Shown here one piece after another: positions 49,985 to 62,400 of a stretch of DNA of 64,000 nucleotides. Where the stretch lies: contig CANUEZ040000028.1 in assembly GCA_948099385.1 (NCBI GenBank), positions 3,720,001 through 3,784,000 on the forward strand, in the 5' to 3' direction. Under the pieces are notes generated by a model. That model was not told the DNA's origin, searched no databases, and saw nothing but the letters and a program-made list of their open reading frames with translations. The translations under genes were made by a program, and so were the position numbers. The first letter of the stretch is position 1, and each line of letters opens with the position of its first letter. The stretch is from Fasciola hepatica. Its lineage: Eukaryota; Platyhelminthes; Trematoda; Plagiorchiida; Fasciolidae.

Positions 49985-50259
49985 CTTGACTGCAGTATGC
50001 ACTAGTGAACATGCAGCGAAATGGTCCGGAATACATCGTGCAATCTAATGCTATTGACTCCTGTGTTCAAATTTGTGTCCGGAATGTTATGTTTTCAATC
50101 GGCGGGTTGTGTTGTTGAATTTGAGTGATGATGAAAGGACGCGTGATTTTCCAGTTTAGATCGGGTAGAGTTCATTTATGGTGAAGCTAAACGACGGAGG
50201 TTTCCACTGTTGGGCACAATCCTTTCCTTATTCAGTATTGTGAATGCGCTAATCGTCTT

Positions 50260-50545
50260 CTCTTGCAGCTGCAAGGAAGTATATATCGACAGGACCGATC
50301 GATCACTGTGAACTGGAATGGTCGAGCGCATTCCAAAGTACACACGTGACGCGATGATTCAGCCTAGCCTACAACAATCAACTGCATCCCACAGACCGAC
50401 CTCGGCCATCGCTCACCATTTGATCGAAAATGGTCATACTGTTGATCCGGCGAATGCGTTCTCGGTCTTGTTACATCATGACAAACACCTACCAAGGATA
50501 CTAGAGGTGTCATCGATCGCTCACACCAAACCCACGCTGTGTCCA
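50260..50545 (+). mobile_element. Penelope-like element, copy C: GIY-YIG C-terminal fragment
   Basis: Reads -FSCSCKEVYIDRTDRSL- (family: CSCxxxYIGRTxRxL, with Gly replaced by Asp), a stop, then -GMVERIPKYTRDA-, -SAIAHHLIENGHTVD- and -AFSVLLHHDKHLPRIL- before entering the right outer repeat. This is a third, independent nuclease fragment; no RT for it is found directly upstream (49985-50259 has none). Its coding end lies inside the outer inverted repeat, so the left arm at 46561-46874 was derived from this subfamily's 3' end. Confidence 0.85.
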
Positions 50546-50782
50546 AAAGCGTATGACCTTCACCCTCAACCTACCATGGCTTTAGGCAACCACATACACA
50601 ACACACACACACACACGCACACACAGACAGACAATCACACGACTTCAAGTCCCATAAAAATCCTTTAGTTGATCATTTCATTTCATATTGCATTTATTTT
50701 TCTTTTTGATTTTATAAGTACGCGACCAATGGAAGTATACGAAAGGAATTTCTCTTGCAGTGGTTTTCTTTTGAATGACTTC
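50468..50782 (+). repeat. Outer inverted repeat, right arm (Penelope-type terminal repeat)
   Basis: Partner of 46561-46874. It begins within the last nuclease codons of copy C, contains the CA microsatellite (about 50598-50632) and extends through the presumed 3' untranslated end. Whether copy A was originally part of the same element as C, or landed inside it, cannot be decided, because A has its own nuclease domain. Confidence 0.9.
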
Positions 50783-51913
50783 AAATTCTTCATGCGATTT
50801 CATTGTTCCAGATGATGGATGCTGCACAAGCCATCCTGAGACGTTTCTTCTACATGCGTTATCTTCCATTTGAAGTAGAAGCATCAAACCTCTTGAGAAT
50901 TCTCTAGACAGCAAGGTAGTTCACTGTTTCACACTGACTAATCCATCAGACAAAATTAAACAAATTTCCCTGAAATTTTCAGTGGTACATATTTCGGGAG
51001 ATGGAGTTCACTGTTCCCCATTATTTTGTCACCTCTAATTGACTTTTTAACTGAAATTATCAGCTCTTTACCCTCTTTTTTGAGCTTTGTCGTTGTACTT
51101 CATGACGTATCATCCTATAACGAACTAAAAGACGCACTATCAATTTTAGACCACAATTGTATTCACTGCTGATCGTTTTTATTTACAATTTGTAATAACC
51201 CTTAAACAAATACCCACGCTTATTCAGAAAGACTGGCCAATTTCCGCTTCTTTCAGTGCATTCTCACTTCACTACAAGTAGATTTAAATTTTGGAATTTA
51301 TTTAATATTTCAGTTAGTTTGGAAGCTGATGCACAAATTGGTCGTTTTACTAACGGCCAACGTTGGAGCGCAACTTATTTCCACTGATTTTTAAAGGGTA
51401 ACAAAACGGATATGAACTAAGTTACTGGCCAGAAAGATTTTGTATTATATACTAAAATTCTCATGAACACTTGTCATTCAGAATAGTTATACGTATAGTA
51501 ACCGTGAGTCTTGCATACGAAAAGATATACAAGGGTGAACTGTCGTCTGAAATCTGATAAGAGATGTAGGAAATTATACATCATCAAACTCTGGATGTTC
51601 AGAACACGTGAGAGCTAAATAATGTGGCAACCCAAATAGTGAGAATTTAATAAATGTCTTCAGTTTGTGCCTTATTTTTGAAGCGTATCAAGATTGTTGC
51701 GTGAAATCTGGTTAATTCTATTGCTGAAGGATCGCACGCGAGCACTCAGTAATCCTGGACACCTGCCAACCTTCAGCCGTTTGCTAATGTCGTTGTTAAA
51801 AGGTCTTTGGTTCGTTTCGAGCCAAAAGCTTATCTCCTACGTTTTTGAAAACAGCCAACTGAAATCTCTCTTCAGAAATGCGCCCAGCTATTTTTGCTTA
51901 AATTTTTTTTCAG
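50783..51913. other. Stretch without a supported gene
   Basis: No feature recognised. A plus-strand 100-codon frame at 51694-51996 is AT-rich and has no motif. Confidence 0.4.
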
Positions 51914-52016
51914 AACTGTTCAATTTGTTGCGTATAAGATATCTGATATGCTTCAGAAGACTGACGAACAAGCGATATATGAGCAAATATTTTTAACTAA
52001 GTTTGCCTATTCGTGA
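51914..52016 (+). CDS. Candidate terminal exon, plus strand, unassigned
   Basis: A strong acceptor (TTAAATTTTTTTTCAG) ends at 51913. One phase then gives a 33-residue, helix-like, charged segment (-TVQFVAYKISDMLQKTDEQA- and on to -FAYS) ending in TGA. It would overlap, tail to tail by about ten bases, a minus-strand candidate exon at 52007-52165, so at most one of the two is likely to be coding right up to this point. No family recognised. Confidence 0.2.
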
Positions 52017-52165
52017 AGATGATGCACTTCAATACCAGTTTTTGGTTTCTTTCGTAGGATGAGTTTCATTCTGATTGCTGTACGCGCGGTGCACCAGGTG
52101 GCAAGAGCACCTGGATTTTCTCCCATAATATTCATTGCTGTTTTGGTGGTGGAGTTGGACTTACA
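52007..52165 (-). CDS. Candidate terminal exon, minus strand, unassigned
   Basis: On the minus strand an acceptor-like CTTTCACACTTTGTGTCAG precedes position 52165. The following 52 codons are basic and polar with a compact middle part (-MGENPGALATWCTARTAIR- then -KLILRKKPKTG-), ending in a stop at 52007. The amino-acid mix looks protein-like and phase 0 is required. The minus frame is open upstream to 52237, so the acceptor is not proved by a stop. I do not recognise the protein. Confidence 0.3.
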   Translation of the reverse strand, partial: CKSNSTTKTAMNIMGENPGALATWCTARTAIRMKLILRKKPKTGIEVHHLHE

Positions 52166-52239
52166 CTGACACAAAGTGTGAAAGTCAACAGCTGACGGAA
52201 AATTTACTTGGAAGTTTTTTGGTATGGTACTATTCATAA

Positions 52240-55235
52240 GAAGTCCACCATGAAAGACATCAGGCTTTTATTGATAGGTTGAAAAAGTCAATACGTGGTC
52301 TGTACAACTTTAGAAAAGCACAACCTGTAATTTAGGGTTTTTTTTCCAATGACCAGTTCACTGTATAGAGTCAGAGGCGATTTCAATGTACGCTTTGCCC
52401 TTCAGACTTTCCGTTCGCACAGAAACGCATAAATACATTATACTGCCAGAGTAGTCTAACAAAGGTCGTTTGAACAGAGGGCAAAGAAGTAAGAAATAAA
52501 TCTGTGGCCAATTTAAATTTTCGGAAAATGGTAATTATTCACATCGCACAAGCTTGACGAGACTGCATCTACTACATTTTATTTTCAGTCTTCATATTAT
52601 CCATCAAATATATGCAATCTCCGCTGTTGAGAAAAGTATTCACGTGTAACTTAGTTTTTTTTAAATCATGGCTGATTTTTTTGAGTGAATTTAAAGTTTT
52701 TAATCCCATTGGTTAAGGGTACCAGTTCATATCAACAAGAGTAATAAAGAACAAGCAAACAGGGTGTTAATAGGCATCATTTTACCAACAACAGAAATAT
52801 CTAGATTTCCAAGTGACAAAACTTAACACGAGAATCCATGGTTGTTAAATTATGAATGGTGACGACTAAATGAAACTTTGTTTTCACACAACGCTTAGAA
52901 AATCGATAAAAATGGGATTCGGTGAAGGAAGTCTGCCCTTAGTTTTGACAAAAGACTTTGTATGGGATCATTCATTGGTCAAGTTCAAAATGTCCAGTGA
53001 GAGTTGCTGCTCATAAGATGTACAGCTCAATTAACTCTGCATAGTTTAATTTTCATCATTTTTCGTTCCATAATATATTGTTTATATAAGGAAGCTTCTT
53101 TGCCTCGCGAAGTCCTTTTCCTGAATGGGTTCATGGATCAAGAATCACCAGTTTTTTTTTTCAATGAACATTTTTTCAGAAATCAGTTAATCAAATGTTT
53201 CCGTTTCCTGCATTGTCTTCTTTCAAAATTCCCAAATAATGTTCACCCACTCTGGCTAAATGTTTTACTTTACAACCTTGCTTAGAGTTTAGAAGAGTGC
53301 GATTCAGTAGGAATTCAGGCTATTTCATCTGATTTGACTTTTATTCAGACGCTCAGTATGACAAGATTATGAATCGAGAAAACAAAATTGCACGGCAAGA
53401 GTATTGCTATTGTTTGCTGGTAATGTCCAGCACAGTGATTAGAAACAAGGTGTGTTTATTCGTGAATCGAAATAACCTAGTTACATCATCAACCAAGGTC
53501 ATTGTCCCAGTGATTTCGGTGTGAACTGTGGAGTTATCGAACGGCAATAAAGTGGAGCAGGGCCCGTTGCCATTTCAGAGTTGCTGTTGGTTATGGAGAG
53601 TGAAATTCTTCCAGCCTAATGAGGTATATATTTGATACTAGGAAAGCGATTTTCTTCGGTAGACTCATAAAAAGGTAACCTTGTTGATGAACTTTCATTA
53701 CCAGTCTTTCTAAAATCAAACCTTTATTTTGGGATTTGAATAAACTCACTCCTTAAAAGCCAGGAGAATCAAAAATTCATATCCATCATCCGGTAGATCG
53801 TTGGGCCTACCAGGAAAAGTGAACACTTCCAGAGAGTGTATTAGGCGATATTTTAATTTCTACACAAAAGAGTATAATATGGCAAATGTGAAATACACTA
53901 TTTCCAACAATTTTACCTCTGCGGTCACAATTAAAAACTACTGCTCTAAGTTTGAGGATTTTTAACTGTACGCAATGCAAGTTAGTTGTTGACGACATAT
54001 GGAAAAGAAAAACACTAGACTATCCAAAGACCTATATCAACTGGTGATATATCATAGTTTGCGGAGCTTGAACTGTATGACAACCTAGAAAGCTATTGAA
54101 TAACCGAGTACAAATTTATGGCGTTCAGAGAATCTCAGGTTTTTGTAACGATAACTTTTTTAAGTACGAAGGCTACTACATCATCCCTATTCACAAATGC
54201 TCACTGTGAAGTCGTGTATCCAGTTAGAGAAAAAACTATTTTTTAGACTCAGAGAAAATTCTCACTTAAACTCAACACACTGATCGTAGAGAAAGACGAC
54301 TGCTACGTTCCAAAGTTACAACAGATTTGAATTTCCCCATTGCACCATTGAGTTGATTATTTTATCCTTCTACAGTACTGAAAACGTTGTTTCCCCAATA
54401 AGCTACTCATGAAATCCTTCTCCAAACTCCATCCAAACTTTCTATCTCAAGTCACGTAGAATGATTTGAACGGATAGCATCAAAATATTTTTCTTCCTAA
54501 GCGTCATCTGCGGTCCTTTTAGGATTCAAGGACGTTGAATGTGAAACATTCCCTTTTAGGATATTCACAAATCGAATTTTGGTAGCGAAATACAGTGTAC
54601 TTCGGTCACAGTTGACAAATAGCTGCTCACGAAATGGATGAGCTCTTGATAGAAATCTTCCTAATAATTTATATCGCGTAATTAACCATCTATGTGTAAA
54701 TGAACGAAATAAAGGCTGTAACTTGGTATCAATCGTCATTCTACTGCAGACCTTCTACCAAACTACCGGATTCTTTTAGCATTCGGGATCTAGGTAGCCG
54801 ATAGAAAAGCAGTCGAACAACCACTAGAAATGTCAATTATCAGTTCCTAATGCAATTATTTGGTCATTTCTAGTAACCGAATGGTTTGTTAAATAAATGA
54901 CAATAGAGACTGTAAACAGAACAGCCTGTAGAACCAGCTGGTTTTCAGTTATTTCTACACATACTGAGAATGAGCTTGTTCGCTACGCTGTTTTGTTCTC
55001 ATTGTGTTCTGTGGGATTTTGCTCATAATAATCAAGATAATCAACTTGGAAAATAATAAACTGCTTGAGATAATGCGATTGGACTTGGTTACACATCCAG
55101 CGGCTTGTGGAACATAAAGCTAGGATGTTCGTCTGATGCTACATGGTAAATTGCTATCCCGTTAGCCCGTTCGAGTCTTGCACGAACGGTTTCTTATAAC
55201 CGTTTGACATGAAGAAGTGTACCAAACTCGCTTTA
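52240..55235. other. Stretch without a supported gene; one possible small exon
   Basis: On the minus strand a 49-base segment, 53917-53965, has both an acceptor (AACTAACTTGCATTGCGTACAG) and a donor (GAG|GTAAAAT) and would encode -LKILKLRAVVFNCDRR-. A longer minus-strand frame at 54497-54739 is unassigned. Such short matches are common by chance. No repeats noted. Confidence 0.35.
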
Positions 55236-55239
55236 CAAA

Positions 55240-55680
55240 GGCTGTTGAATGAGTGATGCATGGGCGGGTAGAGTGAGTGCACCCTGGCAGAAGTACCGCT
55301 GGGCCACTTTACAGCAAGTTCACAACACTAACGTCAACGAGTGGCCGGCCGGACTAACAAGGCAAGCCAACGGGCACGTGTGTAGTCTGCCGACCAGCTG
55401 GATTACACGAACGCACGGACGCTGGTGTGTGCATACATTTATTCACTTATATCTACTCGTCCAGCAGTGTTCGTCCGCACTCACTCACACGAGTACATAC
55501 ACAACCACGTACGCACGCTCATGCCGCACTTACTGTCGATTGAGGGCTGCCATCCACCGACTCTTATAAACGCGGAGATAAACAAAAGCGAGTGGCCGGA
55601 CAAACAACACACGACCACTAACAAAGTAACTTTCTCTTCCTCTCTCATTCACATGAATCTCGATTAACTTACGCGAAGCC
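55240..55680. other. GC-richer island with TATA box, possible solo LTR or promoter
   Basis: This ~440-bp block is clearly richer in G, C and CpG than the kilobases around it. It holds several ACGCACG/ACACAC-like motifs and the phrase CGAGTGGCCGG twice (about 55338 and 55590). A TATAAA at 55565-55570 is followed by CT-rich sequence (TCTCTTCCTCTCTCATTC) at 55632. Overlapping frames (55249-55569 and 55425-55667) look like by-products of the composition. I cannot define its ends. Confidence 0.35.
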
Positions 55681-56115
55681 AGTGGTTTCACAGACAGCTG
55701 ATGCGACTGAGCGCTTCACAATGTCAACTGATTTCAGTGACTATTTGAGGAAGTCCTGTCTATAGTGTAGATGTCCATCCGTTTTTCTGACACTCGTTTC
55801 CGTGCGTACTGGACTAAACGTGTGATCTTGAAATTGGTGTTCCACGCACCAATTTTTACATAGTGGCTTAAAGTTCCTGGTGAACCCGATTTCATTCAGT
55901 TTTACTTCAAATTACAATCGAGCCCATGGTGCACGGACAACGATAAACTTTCGGCTGGATGGTGTGCAAGTGAGTCCTGAATTGGAATATCCTTACCAAC
56001 CATGAATCACACACGCAAATCGGATGATTGACCATCAAATAACGTAAAAGGCAAACTGACTAATACAGAACTGCGGTAGTGAAAACTATATTTAGAAACG
56101 GGAAACGGTAAGTGG

Positions 56116-56796
56116 TTAGTCTATAAATTGTTTGAAATGCTCCTTTGCTAGATGTAGCGAGTTGTGATAAAGGTAAAAAGTGATTATAATTAGTATTCCA
56201 CTACATAACTGAAAAAATAAGACAGGTGTCCCAAGTATGTGCTTAGCATATATAACTGAAGGGTAAATCCACTCACAGTAAACGGGGCCTGTTGCAATAG
56301 TCATTGATGTTGGTAATCAAATTTGCAATGATGACCAAGAGTTTCTGAACACTAAGAGCCTAACGGTAGAGTTGCACGGGAAATATGCTTCCATAATCTG
56401 CCAACGAAAATGAAGACAACTGATGTTTTTGAAGAATAAACCACCCTTTGGTGTCCGAAAACTGTAGCTCTCGTTTTCCTGAATAGAGGTAGCTCTGTTA
56501 TTATCAATTCAGTCAGCGTTTTCCAAACGACAAGAGACTATCTCTAATGTCAAAATACACTGCAGTGTGAAAGAATGTAATGTTATTTACCTGAAATCGT
56601 GTAAAATTACAACAGCCACACCCATGATTGTTTCTGCTATCACGAATTTCAGTTATCTTTAAGTTTATTCGTTTGTACACCACAATTATATCGTCGATTA
56701 TGCCGGACAACACTTTAGGAAAGTCTGCAGCTTTTGAAAAATCTGCAGAGGTTACTAGAATAGCTACTGTGGTGTACAATTTTTCTGCGCCGTCGA
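56116..56796 (-). CDS. Candidate two-exon 3' part of an unassigned gene
   Basis: On the minus strand, exon 56796-56591 (206 nt) starts after TTGCTGTTTGCATTTAG and ends at a strong donor, TTTCAG|GTAAATAAC. It is open in one phase and encodes 68 residues, including -LYTTVAILVTSADFSKAAD- and -VLSGIIDDIIVVYKRI-, with a Cys-rich end -GCGCC-. An intron of about 380 bp would lead to 56208-56116, which follows a very good acceptor (ACCTGTCTTATTTTTTCAG) and encodes 30 residues with a hydrophobic start (-LCSGILIIITFYLYHNS-), then a stop. Donor and acceptor phases agree (phase 0). The product would end in a membrane helix and a short tail. Family unknown. A plus-strand frame (56628-56930) overlaps and is the main alternative. 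Confidence 0.35.
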
Positions 56797-56799
56797 CTA

Positions 56800-59235
56800 A
56801 ATGCAAACAGCAATTTTTGAAATTAGCTCGTGGTAGCTTTCGTCACCTCACTATACCCTGCATAACGTATTCCGACCTTAAAGAGCTTGGAAGATTGCAT
56901 CACTCAATTAGCCATTATTTTAAGAAATAAGCTGGATGGGTGCACTTTTCTGAGTGAATATGCTGTAAATCGGAAAAGCTTATCTGGAATTTTTTCATTT
57001 ATGATTGTTTCTTGCAACTGAAAACAATTATGTGTAATTAATTCTCACAAAAGTGTTAGAACGGAAAAGATGGGTTTAGCTATGATCATCACCTCATGTG
57101 TGAGATGTATTCTACTGTGTTCAGACTGAAATTAAATCTGAGTCCCATGACAGCTTTTCAGGCTATTTCCAGCTCTGTCGTTTTTGAAACACCTTACATA
57201 CCACCAAATCGATACTCATTCAACGGATATCAAATGGTATGTATTACTTAATTGATATGCCCTCTAATTGCAGTATTTTCGTTAATAAGTGGTAGTATCA
57301 CAGAGATTTAGTGTTGAAAAAACATCCAAATGTGGCCAACTACAGTAAGATAGGAGTCATACGGCAAGGCTATATCAGTCTATAGAGCGAGATTATTTTG
57401 TGAGATTAGCTGAGCCTGTCCAATACGCGTTGATATTTTACATCAGAATATCGCGGACGACGATAGAAGACCTATTCAGATAAAATTAATATGCCAGCTG
57501 CAATGCCTACTCATTTATTCCCAACCCAGTTGTGCACGACAATGCCTAATTAACTTTTCTCAGCCCAACAAAGACACACTAATTGGAAAACCGAATTATG
57601 TTTGTTCCAAGCAAAAATGGAATATTTTGATTGAAATATCCAGTTGAATTTTCATGTCTTCGAAGGAATTTCCCTCACCAGTTTCTGGGAATCGATGGAA
57701 AATCTTCCTGTTATTTAACGGATAAAATCAAATCAAGTCGATTGCAGTATTGACTGAGAAAAGCAAAAACCAGTTGTTCTTTGGCTGGGGGGGGTTCGGC
57801 AGTCCGGTACTTTTAGAGTACCTCGGTTGTTTATAGAATAGTTTTATATAAATGATTCCATGTGTGGTCAGCATGAAACTACTGTAGATCAAAATCCACC
57901 TCAGAGTGCATGGGCGGATTCCTTTATAAAGTGTGAATTTACTGGAATTGATGTTCATAAAATCGATTTGGGCAACTATATTTATTACTTACTTTGAATA
58001 AATTTACTTAATTCTAATCGAAATTGCTCCATAAGCTGTCATGGTAGAGCCTATGGTTGCCCATGGTCGTCAGGTTACGTTGATTTCGGGGCCAGTAAAT
58101 ACTAGATTAATATTAATAAATGTTGAAATTCGTATCAGCAGATGAATGACTTATTTCTCAGGGTGGTCTGTACATTATCCTCTCCTATATGAAATGAGAA
58201 ACAATTGTATGACTACTTCTGTTCCATGGCCGATCTCGCTGAGTAGGTGTTACGTGGGACTATGTATCGCTGACGCATGCACAACGGTCTTGAATGCACG
58301 ATCAAAAAAAAGTTAATGAAACTGTAAACCAGATTTCAATCGGAGTAATAGTACCCGTCGAGTAAGTTGCTCTTCTAAATTTCCAGTTGTGATTTGTTAT
58401 TAATTTTACGTGGTCTTTTCGTAACTATTTACACGCAATATGTATGCTGTCATATTGAAATAATCAACTTGCATTAATCATGATTATTAAATTTGCTCAC
58501 AAAACCCAACCTCCCGGTGCTTTTTCAGGTTTGTTTTGCTTGCCGCTGATTGCATTCATGCAATAAATCACTCCGACAAAGTTCAATATAGGTAAAGCAC
58601 GGTTTTTAGACAAACAATTCCAATAGGAAAAAGTAGAAAAGACGGATAATTCTGAACGATTTAGAAATTTCTCTTCCGTAAAATGCACTATTCGGAAAAA
58701 ACAATAACTGCCCAACTTCTGCTACTTTCCATTCTAGGTAAATGGGATTAAATGGGACAGACTGGAGAGCTGTTCCATCGTGGGCTTCAGATTAAAAAAG
58801 GATAACTACCTGAACTTGATATTCTCTGACAGCTGTTTGAAAAAAACATCAGTTAACTGCAGATACTGAATATTTTCGCACATAATACTGATCTGTCAAG
58901 CCCTTTTAGTTATTGATAGCTGGTCATTGATGCTCAAAACAATAAACGCGGAAGAGAATGTGAAAATAAGGGGGCCACGCCCGGAAGCGTTTCGGTTTGC
59001 AACGAGAGTAAATGAGCACGAACCTAAAGTGGTCATTCAGTGGAGTTGAGTTGAAACCACTGAAACGCTGTCTACCAAAAGGAAGAAAAATACCTTCCTT
59101 GTTTGCTCTTTCAAACACAAATATCCCTGGCTAATTATCGCGGATAAATCGATTACTCGCCCTCTGAGCAAGAAAGCTATTATGGTTATCCATTAGCACT
59201 CACTTCCTGGATTCCAGCGATTCACCTTCAAAAAA
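56800..59235. other. Stretch without a supported gene
   Basis: No upstream exon of the 56.1-56.8 kb candidate could be recognised. Minus-strand frames at 57728-57958 and 58497-58715 read moderately protein-like but lack convincing splice pairs. Confidence 0.4.
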
Positions 59236-59237
59236 CT

Positions 59238-59456
59238 ATGGAAATTGATGATTCTTCCTTAGAACATTCCACGAAATCGACCAGTCATCTGATTAAAAGA
59301 TTCAAGCAAACCTTTCCCTGGCCAGTGAAACTTCCTGATAAGGCCCTATACGTGCGAAGCAATTACCTAAAGCGATATCAGAAGGCATGTTTTATTTCTG
59401 GTCGTCAAATGAAGAAGGATTTTTTACGAAGCACATTTGTATCACTGATATCGTGA
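59238..59456 (+). CDS. Short basic ORF, 72 residues, unassigned
   Basis: An ATG-initiated frame with a Lys/Arg/Ser-rich product (-LIKRFKQTFPWPVKLPDKAL- in the middle, then -NYLKRYQKACF-), ending in -LIS and TGA. It has no signal peptide and no known motif. The composition is protein-like, but 72 codons is not long for this window. It could be an exon, a small gene or chance. Confidence 0.15.
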   Translation: MEIDDSSLEHSTKSTSHLIKRFKQTFPWPVKLPDKALYVRSNYLKRYQKACFISGRQMKKDFLRSTFVSLIS

Positions 59457-59459
59457 GGA

Positions 59460-62400
59460 TCAAAGTAAAGAGCACCTCATATTTAATGCAAAAATACAAA
59501 ATGTCTGTTGCCCAAGAAAACGTGGTTGATCGGTAGATCAAATCCTAGGCTGAACTCAACAATTTCGCACTTACGTATGCGTGACATTTGGGTAGTATAC
59601 GCTAGTAGTCACTGTTGATCACTTGTCTTGCCTCAGTAATAGTGATCGGATAGCGCCTAGGGAGTAGCCTATAAACTGGCACTTCTTGCGATGGATAGCG
59701 GATATTACCTTAGGATTACAAAATTGAAATATCCTCAGGGATTTTCAAAAAACTGTCTATAATTTACTTTCTCTAAAGTACCTAAAAACTAACTGCTACA
59801 AGAAAATACAGAAATTACCAACAACCATGTTCATTTCATTGAATAACTATGGTAATTCCAGTTATGATAACTACGCTTTGGACCTTTGAAAATCATTACT
59901 CACCTTCAGTGAACTTCAAAAACATTAACTAATTGGATGTCTAGATATCAAAGACATGGAAGTTTGCAGGCACCTTATCACATTTGTGGTCATTGAAAAA
60001 ATCAATGGTCCGCTTGCTGGTACAGCTTCGAAACTTAGAATTCTGTTGCTGATGTCACATTTAGGTATGATGGTCAATAAGAAGTAAACTGAGTATACTT
60101 GGAAGACGACTAACTATTTTATCCATTAACACACGACTCACCTAAACCTTCAACAATATTAGATGTAGTTGGTTTGAATTGTTTTTGAAACAGTTCATCG
60201 GGCAGTGGCCGTGATGAACTCAACATTGAAGACCACGGAAGAATGTACATCTGTTTCAAGCGTCAAACATACTCATATAACAAAAGCACATCTATCCCGC
60301 CCAACAAAGAACTTGAACCCCGAGGTGCACCACTGTAAATCACATGATAAAAGAGCTGTACAGCCCTCAAGTGATTTCGAATGGTCGGCTGAGATGTGGT
60401 GATGAATCATTTCATAAGTAATTACGAATCTCTTCAAAACTAATAAAGAGTTTGTGACAGTTCCCAAGCTTCCGTTTAGAAATTATCGTATGAGTCATTC
60501 CACTCTCTCTGTCGATGATACTTGGAATTGATGCACCCGTTCACCTTTGGAGAGTGCGCTTGGTGTCTACGGGAGCGATATTCTCATCAGTGAACTTGAT
60601 TGAAGCTAAGTAGTTTTCCAAGCTTCGCCTTTTACCAGTTCGAAAGAATCACAAACTAGACGAGAGCCGTTGAATAGTTTGCGAATAGCCTAATCATGTG
60701 AATTTAAATATTTTTACCGATTACGTATGGGCTGTTCCCGATTATCTGAGCCCGCACAGGTTGTTTTGTTGCAAACAAATGAGAGATTATCGAAAACAAA
60801 ATGAACTTAGTAGTGGCCGCTATCGATTGACTGTTGTTCCAGTTTAGTCACACATTGAGGATATGCATGAAAAAAGAAGGGTAAGAGATGATGAAAACAA
60901 AATTTGTTATTTAACGACTAATGGAATGAGAGGGGGGGGGTGTCCTGGTCGTTTTTAGATGCAAAATATAATAAAACTTAACAGAAATGAGAATGTCTTG
61001 TGGGAGTGCAGTGACAATTTTTATTTCCATAACGGATGCATTTATTTGTCGATAATGTGTTTATGGTGATTTTCATCGACTTATTAACAGGAAACCAATT
61101 AAGCAAGTTTAATTAATAGGTTATTTATTCCTTTCGATTCAAAAATTTAGTTGACATACTGAATGACATTCAAATCCATATTAAATCAATTCATAAAACC
61201 GATTGGATTTGAATCTATCACTCAGTCCTTTCGTCCTGATTCCGTGGAGCTTCCTACATACCAACCGCTTCAAAAAGCTGTTTATTAGGTCGGATGAGTG
61301 TCATTTATTAAAAGGAAAGTTTGCCAGTTTATTGCATTCATTGCCCCATCAAGCACTTTCACACTTAATTGTATCCTCGTTCCATTTCGAATTATTCCAT
61401 GGTTGACTGTGGTGGCGATAATTCGAAATTGTTTTATTTCGGAGCAAGAAAGCCTAATCAGGTTATGCTGATAACAATAAATCATTGATAATAAAACACC
61501 GAACTCTGAGGGAAATGTGTTATTCACCCTAGGAAGAAGTTGTTTCTATTTCTCTTACAAACTTTTTCTTGTTATTTCTCAGTAGTAAAATAATGGTAGT
61601 GAAATCGACCAAATTCCTGCGTGATATTGATGAAACTTTGTACGATAGAGAAAATTTTTGCTGCAAATACTGCCAATGAATAAATTACACCCATTGTCAT
61701 GAAGATCCTTTGTTAGCATAAAACGAGAAAAAACCGGTCTGCACTTTGATATGCCTCGGTTTTAGATAACCATCCAATGGGGTGGCCAACAGTGCGCTTT
61801 TGCAACAAATTGGTCACCATTTAGAAAATGTCCATGGAAATATCTTATGCCATTTTTAGTAACGACTGCCAATTCCAAAACGAGTCCAGTTTATTTGTGT
61901 TGTTTTTTGACGAGATTCATCACTCACAAAAAATGCAATAATCTTAGCGACTAGGGCTGAGGGATCCCGAGAGAAATTCAATCTAAAAGTCAGTGAACCG
62001 AAGCGTTATTAGACCATCGTAACAAATGCAAATAACAGTAGAGTCGGTCTCAGTGCAAACCTTAGAACTACAGGTTACATGATGAACAAAGTGTAACTTA
62101 AATAATTGGTGTTTTTTTGGCATTCGTATGATTCGTTACCCTATTAATTCGTCACGTTTGACAGTTCACGACCGTTTTATCTGGGCTATTGATTCTTTCT
62201 GTCGCATTAGTTTTGTAAGTGACTGACCAGGTCATCGGTCATCTTTCACGTTGAAAAAGTAAACACTGAAAGGTGAAACAAACAGGACACTCATAATTTT
62301 GTTCCAGTGAAATTTTAATGATAAACATTATTCCACTTATCTGCAAAATATCTGCTGCTATCTGAGAGATACCGGTAAAAACTACGATTTCACTTGACAA

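Noticed and set aside
50240..50266. Splice acceptor-like TCGTCTTCTCTTGCAG just before the GIY-YIG fragment C, hinting at an intron retained in a Penelope-like element
   Set aside because: The reading runs straight through in the nuclease frame (-FSCSCKE-) and matches the family on both sides, so the signal is explained by coding sequence.
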